A DNA stretch of 64,000 nt from contig JAMFSK010000098.1 in assembly GCA_026225235.1 (NCBI GenBank), positions 62,001 to 126,000 of the forward strand, written 5' to 3'. This document shows, piece after piece, positions 49,963 to 58,953 of this stretch (position 1 is the stretch's first letter; each line of letters begins with the position of its first letter). The translations under genes and the position numbers were made by a program. Origin of the DNA: Burkholderiales bacterium (GTDB lineage: Bacteria > Pseudomonadota > Gammaproteobacteria > Burkholderiales > Burkholderiaceae). The notes beneath the pieces were generated by a model, which had not been told where the DNA came from, did no database searches, and saw only the letters and a program-made list of their open reading frames with translations.

Positions 49963-50955
49963 ATGCAAAGTTCGACTCCCCGGCCGCTCGTCTCGATCCT
50001 GCTGATCGCGTTCAATCAGGAAGCTGTGATCGCCGATGCGGTGCGCGGCGTCCTGGCCCAGACCTATGAGCCGCTCGAAATCCTCATCTCCGACGACGCC
50101 TCGCACGACAAGACCTTCGAGATCATCGAAGCCACCGTGCGCGACTACACCGGGCCGCATAGCGTATCGATCAATCGCAATGCACAGAACGCAGGGATCA
50201 GCGGTCATCTCTCCGCGCTCGCCACCCGCGCCAAAGGCGAGTTGCTGTTTGTCGCAGCGGGCGACGATGTCTCGGCGCCCGAGCGTTGCGCGCGGGTGGT
50301 CGACTTCTGGCTCGCTCACGACCGGCGGCCCGACCTGATCGCTACCGATCTGGTCGATATGGATGGCTCGGGGCAGACACACGAGCGCCTAGCACCGACT
50401 GAACTCGATACCTACCGGAGTTTCGATGACTGGCTCGCCGGACGGCCGCACCTGATCGGCGCCGCCCACGCGTGGTCGCGACGGCTGTTCGAGCGCTTCG
50501 GACCGCTGCTACCGGGCGCGGCGGCAGAGGATCAGTTGATGACGTTCCGTGCCATCGTGACGGGCGGTGCGCTCAGCCTGCGTGAGCCGCTGGTGCGCTA
50601 TCGGCGCGGCGGTTTATCGCGCAAGCGCCGGTACCGCAATGTCGCGGAATTCGTGGCGCGCGCGCAGCGTTCGAATCGGTATGGGCTCGCAGAAGTGACC
50701 CAGCTTCAGCAGGACGCCGATGTCGCAGGGCTCGGCGCGCGCATGCACGGCTACCTCGCGCCACAGCTTGCGCGCATCCGCTATACACAGTCGATTTTCG
50801 AGATGACGGGCACCTGCGCGCGAGTGCGCTTGCTACTCGGTTCGCGCGAGGTCAAACTGGGCTTCCGCATTCGCATGTTTCTCTATGCGGTGTGTCCGGT
50901 GGTCTATGCGCCGGTGTTCTGGGTCAAGCGTGTGGCGCGCGGAGGTCGGTCATGA
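49963..50955 (+). CDS. Glycosyltransferase family 2
   Basis: 330 aa from MQSSTPRPLVSILLIAFNQEA. GT-A fold: the N-terminal nucleotide-binding strand, ISDDASHDKT, and the DxD-like AAGDDVSAPERC, where metal and donor bind. The C-terminal helical part ends with a hydrophobic segment (FLYAVCPVVYAPVFWV) that could touch the membrane. The sugar transferred is unknown. An upstream in-frame extension of 53 codons looks non-coding. The stop overlaps the next glycosyltransferase (ATGA). Confidence 0.87.
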   Translation: MQSSTPRPLVSILLIAFNQEAVIADAVRGVLAQTYEPLEILISDDASHDKTFEIIEATVRDYTGPHSVSINRNAQNAGISGHLSALATRAKGELLFVAAGDDVSAPERCARVVDFWLAHDRRPDLIATDLVDMDGSGQTHERLAPTELDTYRSFDDWLAGRPHLIGAAHAWSRRLFERFGPLLPGAAAEDQLMTFRAIVTGGALSLREPLVRYRRGGLSRKRRYRNVAEFVARAQRSNRYGLAEVTQLQQDADVAGLGARMHGYLAPQLARIRYTQSIFEMTGTCARVRLLLGSREVKLGFRIRMFLYAVCPVVYAPVFWVKRVARGGRS

Positions 50956-51845
50956 GCGAGGTGCAGTCCGTTGGCAGTGAATCGAAGCACGAGGATATAG
51001 ACGGCCTTGGCGTGGTTGCGACAAGCGACGGTCATGTCGATGCCGGTTCGCCCCTCGCGCCTGCTCAGGCCGCCCCCTCGCTGAGTGTCGTCATCATCAC
51101 CAAAAACGAAGCGCACAACATCGGCGCATGCATTGCCTCGATCCGTTCGCTCGCGCAGGAAGTGATCGTGGTCGACTCGGGCAGCCGCGACGATACGGTG
51201 GCCATCGCACGGGCCGCCGGCGCGACGGTCATCGAGACAGAAGACTGGCCCGGCTTCGGCCCGCAAAAGAATCGCGCCCTCTCGCATGCACGGGGTGACT
51301 GGGTGCTCTCTCTCGATGCCGATGAGCGCGTCACCGAACAAGGGTTGGCCGAACTTAGTGCAGTACTCGCCGCGCCCCGTCATACGGCCTACGCCTTACC
51401 TCGACTCTCGCAGTTTTGCGGTCGCTGGGTCAGACATTCGGGCTGGTATCCGGACTATGTGACACGGTTGTTTCGTCGCGGCAGCGCGCGTTTCAGCGAC
51501 GATCTGGTCCACGAGCGAATCGATGTCCAGGGTGAAGTCGAATCGCTTCGCGAGCCTTTGCATCACTACAGCTATCTCGATCAGCGGCAAGTCGAAGAGA
51601 AGATCGACCGCTATGCACAGGCCGGTGCAGAACAGTTGTTCCAGCGTGGCAAGCACTATGGGCCGCTCAAACCCTACCTCGCAGGCGGGTGGGCCTGGTT
51701 GCGCACGTGGGTCTTGCGCGCGGGCTGTCTTGATGGCGCAGCGGGCTCGGGCATTGCCGCCATGAACGCACGTTCGACGGCACAGAAGTATTTGAGGCTC
51801 CAGTCCATGCATCGCAAGCGCATGCCGCCGTGCGGGTGCGGTTGA
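50952..51845 (+). CDS. waaE: WaaE/KdtX-type LPS core glycosyltransferase (GT2)
   Basis: 297 aa. After a ~45-residue variable N-terminus comes LSVVIITKNEAHNIGACI, VDSGSRDDTVAIA, then WPGFGPQKNRALSHARGDWVLSLDADERV. The QKN-x-A and LDADER motifs are characteristic of the WaaE/KdtX beta-glucosyltransferases that add the first hexose to the inner-core heptose. The Pro-rich-free N-terminal extension is longer than in enterobacterial WaaE (about 260 aa). Translationally coupled to the preceding glycosyltransferase. Confidence 0.85.
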   Translation: MSEVQSVGSESKHEDIDGLGVVATSDGHVDAGSPLAPAQAAPSLSVVIITKNEAHNIGACIASIRSLAQEVIVVDSGSRDDTVAIARAAGATVIETEDWPGFGPQKNRALSHARGDWVLSLDADERVTEQGLAELSAVLAAPRHTAYALPRLSQFCGRWVRHSGWYPDYVTRLFRRGSARFSDDLVHERIDVQGEVESLREPLHHYSYLDQRQVEEKIDRYAQAGAEQLFQRGKHYGPLKPYLAGGWAWLRTWVLRAGCLDGAAGSGIAAMNARSTAQKYLRLQSMHRKRMPPCGCG

Positions 51846-51968
51846 CTCGCCCGGATCGCCGCCCCGCTTTTTTGCTCATCAACCGTAGCTCGACGAAGCC
51901 GCCAATTCTCCTAAGCACGCCACGTGCGCTGCGGACCCGATTTGCAAGCCAACGCCCTGGTACGCAGC

Positions 51969-52853
51969 CTAGCTGAACACCCGCTTGATCCGGCACTTGA
52001 GCATCGCGCGCCGGAACTTCGAGTTCTGTTCGGGCTCGGGCACCGCGAGCGTGTCGCCAGCCGGTTTGCCGCGCCGCAAATAGTAGCGATCAAAGGTCGC
52101 CTGCGTGATCCCCCACTTGTGCAGGAACTGGCGGCGCCCGTCGTTCTTGACGACCTTGCCCGTGCTCTTCTGCTGGAAGTGATAAACCAGGCTATCGCCC
52201 ACGCCGAGAAAGGTGCGGCAACCCGCGTCCCACATCTTCCTTGAGAAATCATTGTCGCTGCTCATGCCAGGGCTCAATTCGCTGCTGTAGCCCCCGAGTC
52301 GCTCCCACCACTCACGATGCACGAGGGTCGGCGGCCAGGTCGCACCCAACCAGTCGGGCCGTACCAGCGAAGGCGCAGCATCGACCAGCGCAGCCGCATC
52401 GAAGGTGGCGACATCACGCCCGAAGTTACGCACCACGACACACGGATTGCCACTGTCGACCGGCTCGATCATCGTGCCTGAGAGCATGAACAGATTGCTC
52501 GGCATTTTCGGGATCCGGCGTGCGAGGGCTTCGTCCCAGCCCGGGCAGCAATACATATCGTCGTTCATGTACACGACGTAGTCGCGCGCGGCGCGCGCGC
52601 CCACCCAGTTCACCGCATGGCAAATACCGATATTGGTCGGCGAGGCGGTGTACTCGAGCCCCTGGAGCTTGACCCATTCGAGCGTGCCGTCGGCGCCGTC
52701 GTTCACGTGGATCAGCAACTGGTGCTCATACGTCGAATGCCGGCGAAGGCTTTCGACGCACAGTTGCAAATGCGCGAGGTTATTCCAGGTCGGGATGATG
52801 ATCGAAAACATCGAAGGCCGTTTCGATGGCGAGGCCATCGAGCAAAAGTGCAT
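51969..52853 (-). CDS. Glycosyltransferase family 2 (rhamnosyltransferase-like)
   Basis: 294 aa. FSIIIPTWNNLAHLQLCVESL is the GT2 N-terminus. The metal motif is VYMNDDMYC (DD in place of DxD), and WEWWERLGGYSSELSPGMSSDNDF-like residues (REWWERLGGY, MSSDNDFSRKMW) follow. The start may be the ATG at 52853, 52838 or 52811; the family usually begins at the methionine of MFSIIIPTWN (52811). Acceptor unknown, but its position inside the LPS block suggests core or O-antigen assembly. Lies 25 bases after dnaE on the same strand. Confidence 0.82.
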   Translation of the reverse strand: MHFCSMASPSKRPSMFSIIIPTWNNLAHLQLCVESLRRHSTYEHQLLIHVNDGADGTLEWVKLQGLEYTASPTNIGICHAVNWVGARAARDYVVYMNDDMYCCPGWDEALARRIPKMPSNLFMLSGTMIEPVDSGNPCVVVRNFGRDVATFDAAALVDAAPSLVRPDWLGATWPPTLVHREWWERLGGYSSELSPGMSSDNDFSRKMWDAGCRTFLGVGDSLVYHFQQKSTGKVVKNDGRRQFLHKWGITQATFDRYYLRRGKPAGDTLAVPEPEQNSKFRRAMLKCRIKRVFS

Positions 52854-52878
52854 GGCCCCGTTGCCAGGGCCATCGCGG

Positions 52879-55800
52879 TCAATAAAGAATGTCGACGCCC
52901 AGACGCGCGTCAGCGGCTTTCAGCGCGGCAAGCAGCGCGTCTGAAGGTTTGATCCGCCAGGCGTCGCCGAGTACGACCTCGCTCTCGGCCGTGTCGCTAC
53001 GGTAGTGGACGCTCACAGGCAGGCTGCTGCGCACCGGGGTGTTGTCGCGTGGCGCGCTGCGGCGGCCACCGCCATACCCTCCTCCGCCGCCACCGCCGAA
53101 GCTTCCCGAACCCCCGCCACCGAAGCCGCCACCGTTACCGCCGCGAGCGCCCTGGCCCTGCCCGTTGCGCGGAGCCGGCGCTTCGACCGGCGCCGCCGGG
53201 GGCTCGTCGGTCGCACGATGCGGTTCGAGCAGTGAGCGCAGCAGACGTGCGTCGGCATGACCGTTCAACGAGAGCCGCAACGAGCGCGCGAAACGCGAAC
53301 GCGCACGCTCGAGGTCCATGACGGTATCGACCGTGAAGCGCAGGCCGCCCGAGAAACTGTCGTTGCGCGCCATGCCCTGCACGACGAGCACTTCATCTTC
53401 CTTGAAGAGCGCCTTGTTCGCCTCATACGTCTCGTTGAAGATCGTCGCCTCGACCTGGGCGGTGCCATCGTCAAGGAGCGCGATCATCATCTTGCCGCGC
53501 TGGGTCATCTGGGTGCGCAAGCTCGTGATGATCCCGGCGACCAGCTTGTCGCGGCCTTCGTTGAGATCAGACAGCTTGGTGCGCACGAACTGCCGGATCT
53601 CCGCGCGGTAGGCGTCGAACAAGTGGCCCGACACGAAGAAGCCGAGCGCCGACTTTTCTTCCTGGAGGCGGCGCTTTTCGGGCCATGCGGCTTCGTCGAC
53701 GAGCACATGGGCGGCCATGCCGCCATCGTCGGCGTCCATTTCGAACAGGCCGCCCTGCATCGCGTTTGCGCTGACTTGATCGGCGGCTTCCATCGCGAGC
53801 GGAACCGAGGCGATCAACTGTGCACGATTGGCGTTCAGGGTATCGAACGCGCCGGCGCGGATCATCGCTTCGATGGTCCGCCGGTTGACGACACGCCGGT
53901 CGATACGCGAACAGAAATCGAATAAGTCGGTGAACGCCCCTTCCTCGCGCGCGCGCAAGATTTCCTCGATCGCGCCCTGTCCGCTGCCCTTGATCGCACC
54001 GAGTCCGTAGCGGATGGTTTTCGAGCGGCTGCCATCGGCTTCGGCGACCGGTTCGAACCGGTAGGCGGACTGGTTGACGTCCGGCGGCAACACTGCCATG
54101 CCGTTGACGAGGCAATCCTCATAGAGGATCTTGACCTTGTCGGTATCGTCCATGGCGAGGCTCATATTCGCCGCCATGAATTCGGCGGGATGATGGGCCT
54201 TGAGCCACGCGGTCTGATAGGCGAGCAGCGCATAGGCTGCGGCGTGCGACTTGTTGAAGCCGTAGCCCGCGAACTTCTCCATCAAATCGAAGATTTCGTC
54301 GGCCTTTGCACCGTCCAGGCCGTTCTTCGCCGCGCCTTCGCGAAACAACGCGCGATGCGTGGCCATTTCTTCGGCCTTCTTCTTCCCCATCGCGCGGCGC
54401 AGCAAGTCGGCGCCACCGAGCGAGTAACCGCCGATGATCTGCGCCATCTGCATCACCTGCTCCTGGTAGACCATGATCCCATAGGTCTCCTTGAGCACGG
54501 ACTCGACGCGCGGATCCGGATACTCGACGACTTCGCGGCCATGCTTACGCGCGCAGAAGCTCGGGATCAGGTCCATCGGACCCGGCCGGTAGAGCGCGAC
54601 GAGGGCGATGATGTCTTCGAAGCGGTCGGGCTGGGCGTCTTTCAGCATGCCTTGCATGCCGCGGCTTTCCAGCTGGAAGACGGCGACCGTGTTGGCCTTC
54701 TTCAGGATGGTGAACGACGCGGGGTCGTCGAGCGGCACCTGGCTGAGATTCCATTCCTGCTTGGACGGGTCCAGCCGGCGGATGTAGCGCTCGGCCCAGT
54801 CGAGGATGGTCAGCGTGGTCAGGCCCAAAAAGTCGAACTTGACCAGGCCGACGGCTTCGACGTCGTCCTTGTCGTACTGGCTGACGGTGCCGCCCTCGTC
54901 GCCCTGGGTGTAGAGCGGGCAGAAATCGGTGAGTTTGCCAGGGGCGATCAGCACACCGCCCGCGTGCATGCCGACGTTGCGGGTCAGGCCTTCGACGCGC
55001 TGGGCGAGTTCGAGCAACTGGCGGACTTCGTCTTCGTTGTCGCGCCGTTCGGCGAGCGCGGGCTCTTCCTTGAGGGCGTCGTCGAGCGTGACGAGCTTGC
55101 CCGGTTTGAACGGAATGAGCTTGGCGATGCCGTCGGTGAAGTTATAGCCGAGATCGAGTACACGGCCGATGTCGCGCACGGCGGCCTTGGCGGCCATGGT
55201 GCCGAAGGTCGCGATCTGCGAGACGGCGTCTGCGCCGTACTTGGTCTTCACGTACTGGATCACGCGATCGCGGCCGTGCTGACAGAAATCGATGTCGAAG
55301 TCAGGCATCGACACGCGTTCGGGGTTCAGGAACCGTTCGAACAGCAGGTTGTACTTGAGCGGGTCGAGGTCGGTCACGCCGAGTGCGTACGCGACCAGGG
55401 AGCCAGCGCCGGAGCCGCGGCCCGGGCCGACGGGCACGCCATTGTTTTTGGCCCAGTTGATAAAGTCGGCCACGATCAGGAAGTAGCCCGGGAAGCCCAT
55501 CTTGATGATGGTTCCGCATTCGAAATCGAGCCGCGCGAGGTAGGTCTCGCGTTGGCGGTCGCGTTCTTCGATGTTGGGGTACAGCTGTTCGAGGCGGAGT
55601 TCGAGACCGTCTTTCGACAGCTGGACGAGGTAGTCGTCGAGCGACATGCCATCGGGGGTCGGGAACAGGGGCAGCTTGGGTTTGCCGAGTTCGAGCGTGA
55701 GGTTGCAGCGCTTGGCGATCTCGATGCTGTTGGCGAGCGCGGACGGCAGGTCGGCGAACATCGCGACCATCTGGTCCTGGGTGCGGAAATACTGGTCGGT

Positions 55801-56508
55801 GGTAAAGCGTTTCTGGCGGCGCGGGTTGGCGAGGATGTCGCCTTCGGAAATGCAGACGCGCGCTTCGTGGGCGGTGAAGTCGTCTGCGGTCATGAACTGG
55901 GTCGGATGGGTCGCGACGACGGGCAGGTTCAGTTCGGACGCGAGGCGGACAGCTTCGCCGAGATAAGCTTCGCTGCCGGGTTGGCCGGCGCGTTGGACTT
56001 CGATGTAGAAGCCGTCGGGAAACAGGCTGGACCAGCGTTGGGCATGGCGTCGGGCGGCTTCGGCGTTGCCGGCTGCGAGGGCGAGGCCGATATCGCCTTG
56101 CTGGGCGCCGGACAGGGCGAGCAGTCCTTCGGCGAAGCCGGCCTGGAGCCAGGAGACGTCAACTTCTGCGCGGCCGCGGTGCTGGTTGGTCAGCCAGGCT
56201 TTGGACAGGAGCTCGCAAAGGTTGAGGTAGCCGACTTTGTTGCGGACGAGGAGGAGCAGGCGGCTGGGTTTATCGCGGTCGTCGGGGTTGGTGATCCAGA
56301 TATCGCAGCCGACGATGGGTTTGACGCCTTTGTCGCGGGCTTCTTTGTAGAAGCGGACGAGGCCGAAGGCGTTGGCAAGGTCGGTCAGGGCGAGGGCGCC
56401 CTGGTTGTCCTTGGCGGCGGCCTGCACGGCGTCGTCGATACGCACGACACCGTCGGCGATCGAGAATTCGGAATGCAGGCGAAGATGAACGAAGCGGGGA
56501 GCAGACAT
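52879..56508 (-). CDS. dnaE: DNA polymerase III alpha subunit
   Basis: 1209 aa replicative polymerase. N-terminal PHP domain from FVHLRLHSEFSIADG. The catalytic aspartates are Asp403 and Asp405 in PDFDIDF (E. coli D401/D403), with the third in VKFDFLGLTTLTI. The NKSHAAAYALLAYQTAWLK block precedes the beta-clamp and OB regions. Between the OB fold and the last ~59 residues it has a glycine-rich insert (about residues 1124-1150, runs of four to seven Gly) that E. coli lacks and that accounts for some of the extra length. The start at MSAPRFVHLRL is chosen; the frame is open for 102 more codons upstream. A TACAAT element lies six bases before the ATG (minus strand, 56520-56515). Confidence 0.96.
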   Translation of the reverse strand: MSAPRFVHLRLHSEFSIADGVVRIDDAVQAAAKDNQGALALTDLANAFGLVRFYKEARDKGVKPIVGCDIWITNPDDRDKPSRLLLLVRNKVGYLNLCELLSKAWLTNQHRGRAEVDVSWLQAGFAEGLLALSGAQQGDIGLALAAGNAEAARRHAQRWSSLFPDGFYIEVQRAGQPGSEAYLGEAVRLASELNLPVVATHPTQFMTADDFTAHEARVCISEGDILANPRRQKRFTTDQYFRTQDQMVAMFADLPSALANSIEIAKRCNLTLELGKPKLPLFPTPDGMSLDDYLVQLSKDGLELRLEQLYPNIEERDRQRETYLARLDFECGTIIKMGFPGYFLIVADFINWAKNNGVPVGPGRGSGAGSLVAYALGVTDLDPLKYNLLFERFLNPERVSMPDFDIDFCQHGRDRVIQYVKTKYGADAVSQIATFGTMAAKAAVRDIGRVLDLGYNFTDGIAKLIPFKPGKLVTLDDALKEEPALAERRDNEDEVRQLLELAQRVEGLTRNVGMHAGGVLIAPGKLTDFCPLYTQGDEGGTVSQYDKDDVEAVGLVKFDFLGLTTLTILDWAERYIRRLDPSKQEWNLSQVPLDDPASFTILKKANTVAVFQLESRGMQGMLKDAQPDRFEDIIALVALYRPGPMDLIPSFCARKHGREVVEYPDPRVESVLKETYGIMVYQEQVMQMAQIIGGYSLGGADLLRRAMGKKKAEEMATHRALFREGAAKNGLDGAKADEIFDLMEKFAGYGFNKSHAAAYALLAYQTAWLKAHHPAEFMAANMSLAMDDTDKVKILYEDCLVNGMAVLPPDVNQSAYRFEPVAEADGSRSKTIRYGLGAIKGSGQGAIEEILRAREEGAFTDLFDFCSRIDRRVVNRRTIEAMIRAGAFDTLNANRAQLIASVPLAMEAADQVSANAMQGGLFEMDADDGGMAAHVLVDEAAWPEKRRLQEEKSALGFFVSGHLFDAYRAEIRQFVRTKLSDLNEGRDKLVAGIITSLRTQMTQRGKMMIALLDDGTAQVEATIFNETYEANKALFKEDEVLVVQGMARNDSFSGGLRFTVDTVMDLERARSRFARSLRLSLNGHADARLLRSLLEPHRATDEPPAAPVEAPAPRNGQGQGARGGNGGGFGGGGSGSFGGGGGGGYGGGRRSAPRDNTPVRSSLPVSVHYRSDTAESEVVLGDAWRIKPSDALLAALKAADARLGVDILY

Positions 56509-56921
56509 GGGGGAATTGTACCGTTCCCGGGTGGGTCGGCGGAACGTCAAAAAGTCGGGGGTGAGGGGCGAGTGGGGGGCTTTTGTTGAGTGAGGGGTCG
56601 TTCCTTGTTCAGGCCCCGCGGGGGTGGGTGGGGGCTCCTCAGTCTGGACCGGCCAGGTGCGCGGGCGCTCCTTTTGGCGCCCGAACAGGGATCGGTCGGT
56701 GCTTCTTGCTCTGGGGCCGCCCGGGGTCAGTGGGCGCCCTTGCTTACGCCCAGCCAGGCGACCAGAGGGGGGCCGCCCACTCACTCCGGTTGACGGCTCG
56801 ACATCCCCATTCAAGCTCCCCTTGGATTGGTCCGGCTTTCGGTGCGGACGGGGTGTCTCTCGATCGGCGATAATGCGAGGTTGTCTGCATTTTTCTTTGT
56901 TTCTTTTTGAGTTTTTGCACC
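56509..56921. other. GC-rich spacer between divergent dnaE and trhO
   Basis: 413 bases. It contains a possible dnaE -10 (TACAAT, minus strand, 56520-56515), several GGGCGC/GCGCCC-type hairpins around 56660-56690 and 56725-56755, and a T-rich tract (56890-56917) just before trhO. The dnaE frame stays open through it but the predicted residues are Pro/Arg/Gly-rich and unlike a known domain. Confidence 0.45.
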
Positions 56922-57875
56922 ATGAGCATCGTTAATCTGGCGGCCTATAAATTCGTCTCGATCAAGTCCACCGCCGGCTGGCGGGAGCCGCTGCGCGCGC
57001 GTTGCGAATCGCTCGGCTTGCGCGGGACGATTCTTCTAGCGCCCGAAGGGATCAATCTCTTTCTTGCGGGTACGCGTGCGGCGGCAGACGGGTTTCTCGA
57101 CTATTTGCGCGGGGATGGGCTGTTCGAGGGCAAGTTCGCGGATCTGGAGGTCAAGGAAAGTCTCTCCGCGACGCAGCCGTTTCGTCGGATGCTGGTGAAG
57201 CTCAAGAAGGAAATCATCACGATGCACTCGCCAGCGATTCGCCCTGAAGCGGGTCGGGCGGCTGTGGTCGATGCGCGCACGCTCAAGCGTTGGCTCGACG
57301 GGGGCATCGATGATGAAGGGCGGCCGGTCGTTATGCTAGATACGCGCAATGGGTTTGAGGTCGATGTCGGGACCTTCGATGGGGCGCTCGACTACCGGAT
57401 CGGCAAGTTCAGCGAGTTTCCGCAGCAAGTCGCGGAGCATCGCGAAGATTTCGCCGGGAAGACGGTGGTCTCGTTCTGCACGGGCGGGATTCGGTGCGAG
57501 AAAGCGGCGATCCATATGGACAATGTGGGCATCGATCACGTCTATCAGTTGGAAGGCGGGATCCTCAAGTATTTCGAAGAGGTCGGCGGTGATCACTATC
57601 AAGGTGACTGCTTTGTGTTCGATCACCGGACTGCACTGAACCCGAAGCTGGAACCGACGGCGACAGTTCAGTGTTTTTCGTGCCGGGCGGTCGTGGAGTC
57701 GGGCGCGCAAGGGTCGACGAAATTTCAGAGCGGCGAGCATTGCCCGGCCTGCTATGCGTTGAATCGCAAGGCGCTGGCGGAAGCGGCCGAGGGCGGCCCC
57801 GGTGGTGAGGGGCGTGAGGCTGATTTGCGCGTCGGCGATGCGGTGCAACTTGCGGGCGGGACTAAGCTTGCCTGA
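56922..57875 (+). CDS. trhO: tRNA uridine(34) hydroxylase TrhO (rhodanese-like)
   Basis: 317 aa. N-terminal acylphosphatase-like domain ([20 protein letters not shown]) and a rhodanese domain with [18 protein letters not shown] and the catalytic Cys in [14 protein letters not shown]-terminal Cys-rich segment (CFSCRAVV ... HCPACYALN) completes the YceA-type layout. It hydroxylates U34 of tRNA to 5-hydroxyuridine on the way to cmo5U/mcmo5U. It starts at [11 protein letters not shown]; a TTG/ATG slightly upstream is not needed. Ten bases before gluQRS, so both tRNA-modification genes are probably co-transcribed. Confidence 0.92.
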   Translation: MSIVNLAAYKFVSIKSTAGWREPLRARCESLGLRGTILLAPEGINLFLAGTRAAADGFLDYLRGDGLFEGKFADLEVKESLSATQPFRRMLVKLKKEIITMHSPAIRPEAGRAAVVDARTLKRWLDGGIDDEGRPVVMLDTRNGFEVDVGTFDGALDYRIGKFSEFPQQVAEHREDFAGKTVVSFCTGGIRCEKAAIHMDNVGIDHVYQLEGGILKYFEEVGGDHYQGDCFVFDHRTALNPKLEPTATVQCFSCRAVVESGAQGSTKFQSGEHCPACYALNRKALAEAAEGGPGGEGREADLRVGDAVQLAGGTKLA

Positions 57876-57884
57876 GCGCGGCTG

Positions 57885-58808
57885 ATGAGCGAAATCGACG
57901 ATCACGCGCCGGGACGTCCCGCTTCGATGTATTGCGGGCGTTTTGCGCCTTCACCGAGTGGGCCGTTGCATGCGGGTTCGTTGGTCAGTGCGCTCGCAAG
58001 TTATCTCGATGCGCGTGCGCATGGGGGCCGGTGGCTGGTTCGGATCGAGGATATCGATGGGCCGCGGACGGTGTCCGGTGCGGCCGAGGGGATTCTTGCG
58101 TCATTGGCGCGGTTTGGGATGCGCAGCGATGAGGCGCCGGTCTGGCAGACGGGGCGAGGGGATCGGTATCGGCAGGCGCTCGACCAGCTCATTGAGGCAG
58201 GCCTGGTCTATCCGTGTGGTTGTACGCGCAAGGAAATCGCGGATTCGTTGACGAATTTTCGGGAGCGGCATCAGACGCTCGCTTATCCAGGAACGTGTCG
58301 AGACGGCTTGCATGGCAAGCCGGCTAGAGCGTGGCGCCTAAGGGTGCCGGATGGCGAGGGGGCGGTGATTCGTTTTGAGGATCGCTGGCAAGGGTCGCAG
58401 CAGCAGGATTTGGCGAGTGAGGTCGGCGATTTTGTGCTGAAGCGTGCCGATGGGCAGTGGGCGTATCAGCTTGCAGTGGTGGTCGATGACGCGGATGCGG
58501 GTGTCACGGACGTGGTGCGCGGGGTGGATCTGCTGGATTCCACGGCGCGGCAGATTTATCTGCAACGCTGTCTGTCATTGCCCACGCCACGCTATCTGCA
58601 TGTGCCGGTCGTCACGGATGCGAACGGCGAGAAGCTCAGTAAGCAGACGGAAGCTCGCCCGATTGCCGATGGGAAGCCGCTCGAGGCGCTTAAAGCGGCG
58701 GCGCTTCACCTGGCGTTGCGCGAGGCAGGCAGGGCGAGCACGCTCGAGGGGTTCTACGGGGTGGCAATCGAGGAGTGGGGAGCACGATTCGGGTGCGTCC
58801 CCGTCTAG
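57885..58808 (+). CDS. gluQRS: Glutamyl-Q tRNA(Asp) synthetase
   Basis: 307 aa paralogue of glutamyl-tRNA synthetase lacking the anticodon-binding domain. It charges the queuosine base at position 34 of tRNA-Asp with glutamate. The HIGH-equivalent [18 protein letters not shown], the Zn-binding Cys in [10 protein letters not shown] and the KMSKS-like [12 protein letters not shown] are present. The GluRS C-terminal domains are absent, as expected for GluQ-RS. Follows trhO by ten bases. Confidence 0.93.
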   Translation: MSEIDDHAPGRPASMYCGRFAPSPSGPLHAGSLVSALASYLDARAHGGRWLVRIEDIDGPRTVSGAAEGILASLARFGMRSDEAPVWQTGRGDRYRQALDQLIEAGLVYPCGCTRKEIADSLTNFRERHQTLAYPGTCRDGLHGKPARAWRLRVPDGEGAVIRFEDRWQGSQQQDLASEVGDFVLKRADGQWAYQLAVVVDDADAGVTDVVRGVDLLDSTARQIYLQRCLSLPTPRYLHVPVVTDANGEKLSKQTEARPIADGKPLEALKAAALHLALREAGRASTLEGFYGVAIEEWGARFGCVPV

Positions 58809-58809
58809 T

Positions 58810-58836
58810 TTCTTCGGCCGCATTAGCGCCGAAGAA
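58810..58836. terminator. Hairpin between convergent gluQRS and rhlE
   Basis: TTCTTCGGC (58810-58818) pairs with GCCGAAGAA (58828-58836) around a 9-nt loop; 9 bp perfect, no T-run beyond the arm. Confidence 0.45.
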
Positions 58837-58953
58837 GGGCTGGATTTCGGCTCAGCGTTTCGGCCGCAGGGCGTCGATCCCTTCACACGCCCGATCTGGT
58901 CTGCCGCCTTGCCATTCGGGGCAGACCGGTCGTGTCGCCTTCAACTTTTTTTC

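Noticed and set aside
54190..56589. 799-codon open frame on the plus strand opposite dnaE
   Set aside because: It runs antisense to an unmistakable dnaE. High-GC third positions keep antisense frames open; the product has no domain pattern.
56509..56814. Extended DnaE start 102 codons upstream
   Set aside because: The added residues are Pro/Arg/Gly-rich and unlike DnaE; the conserved family start is at 56508.
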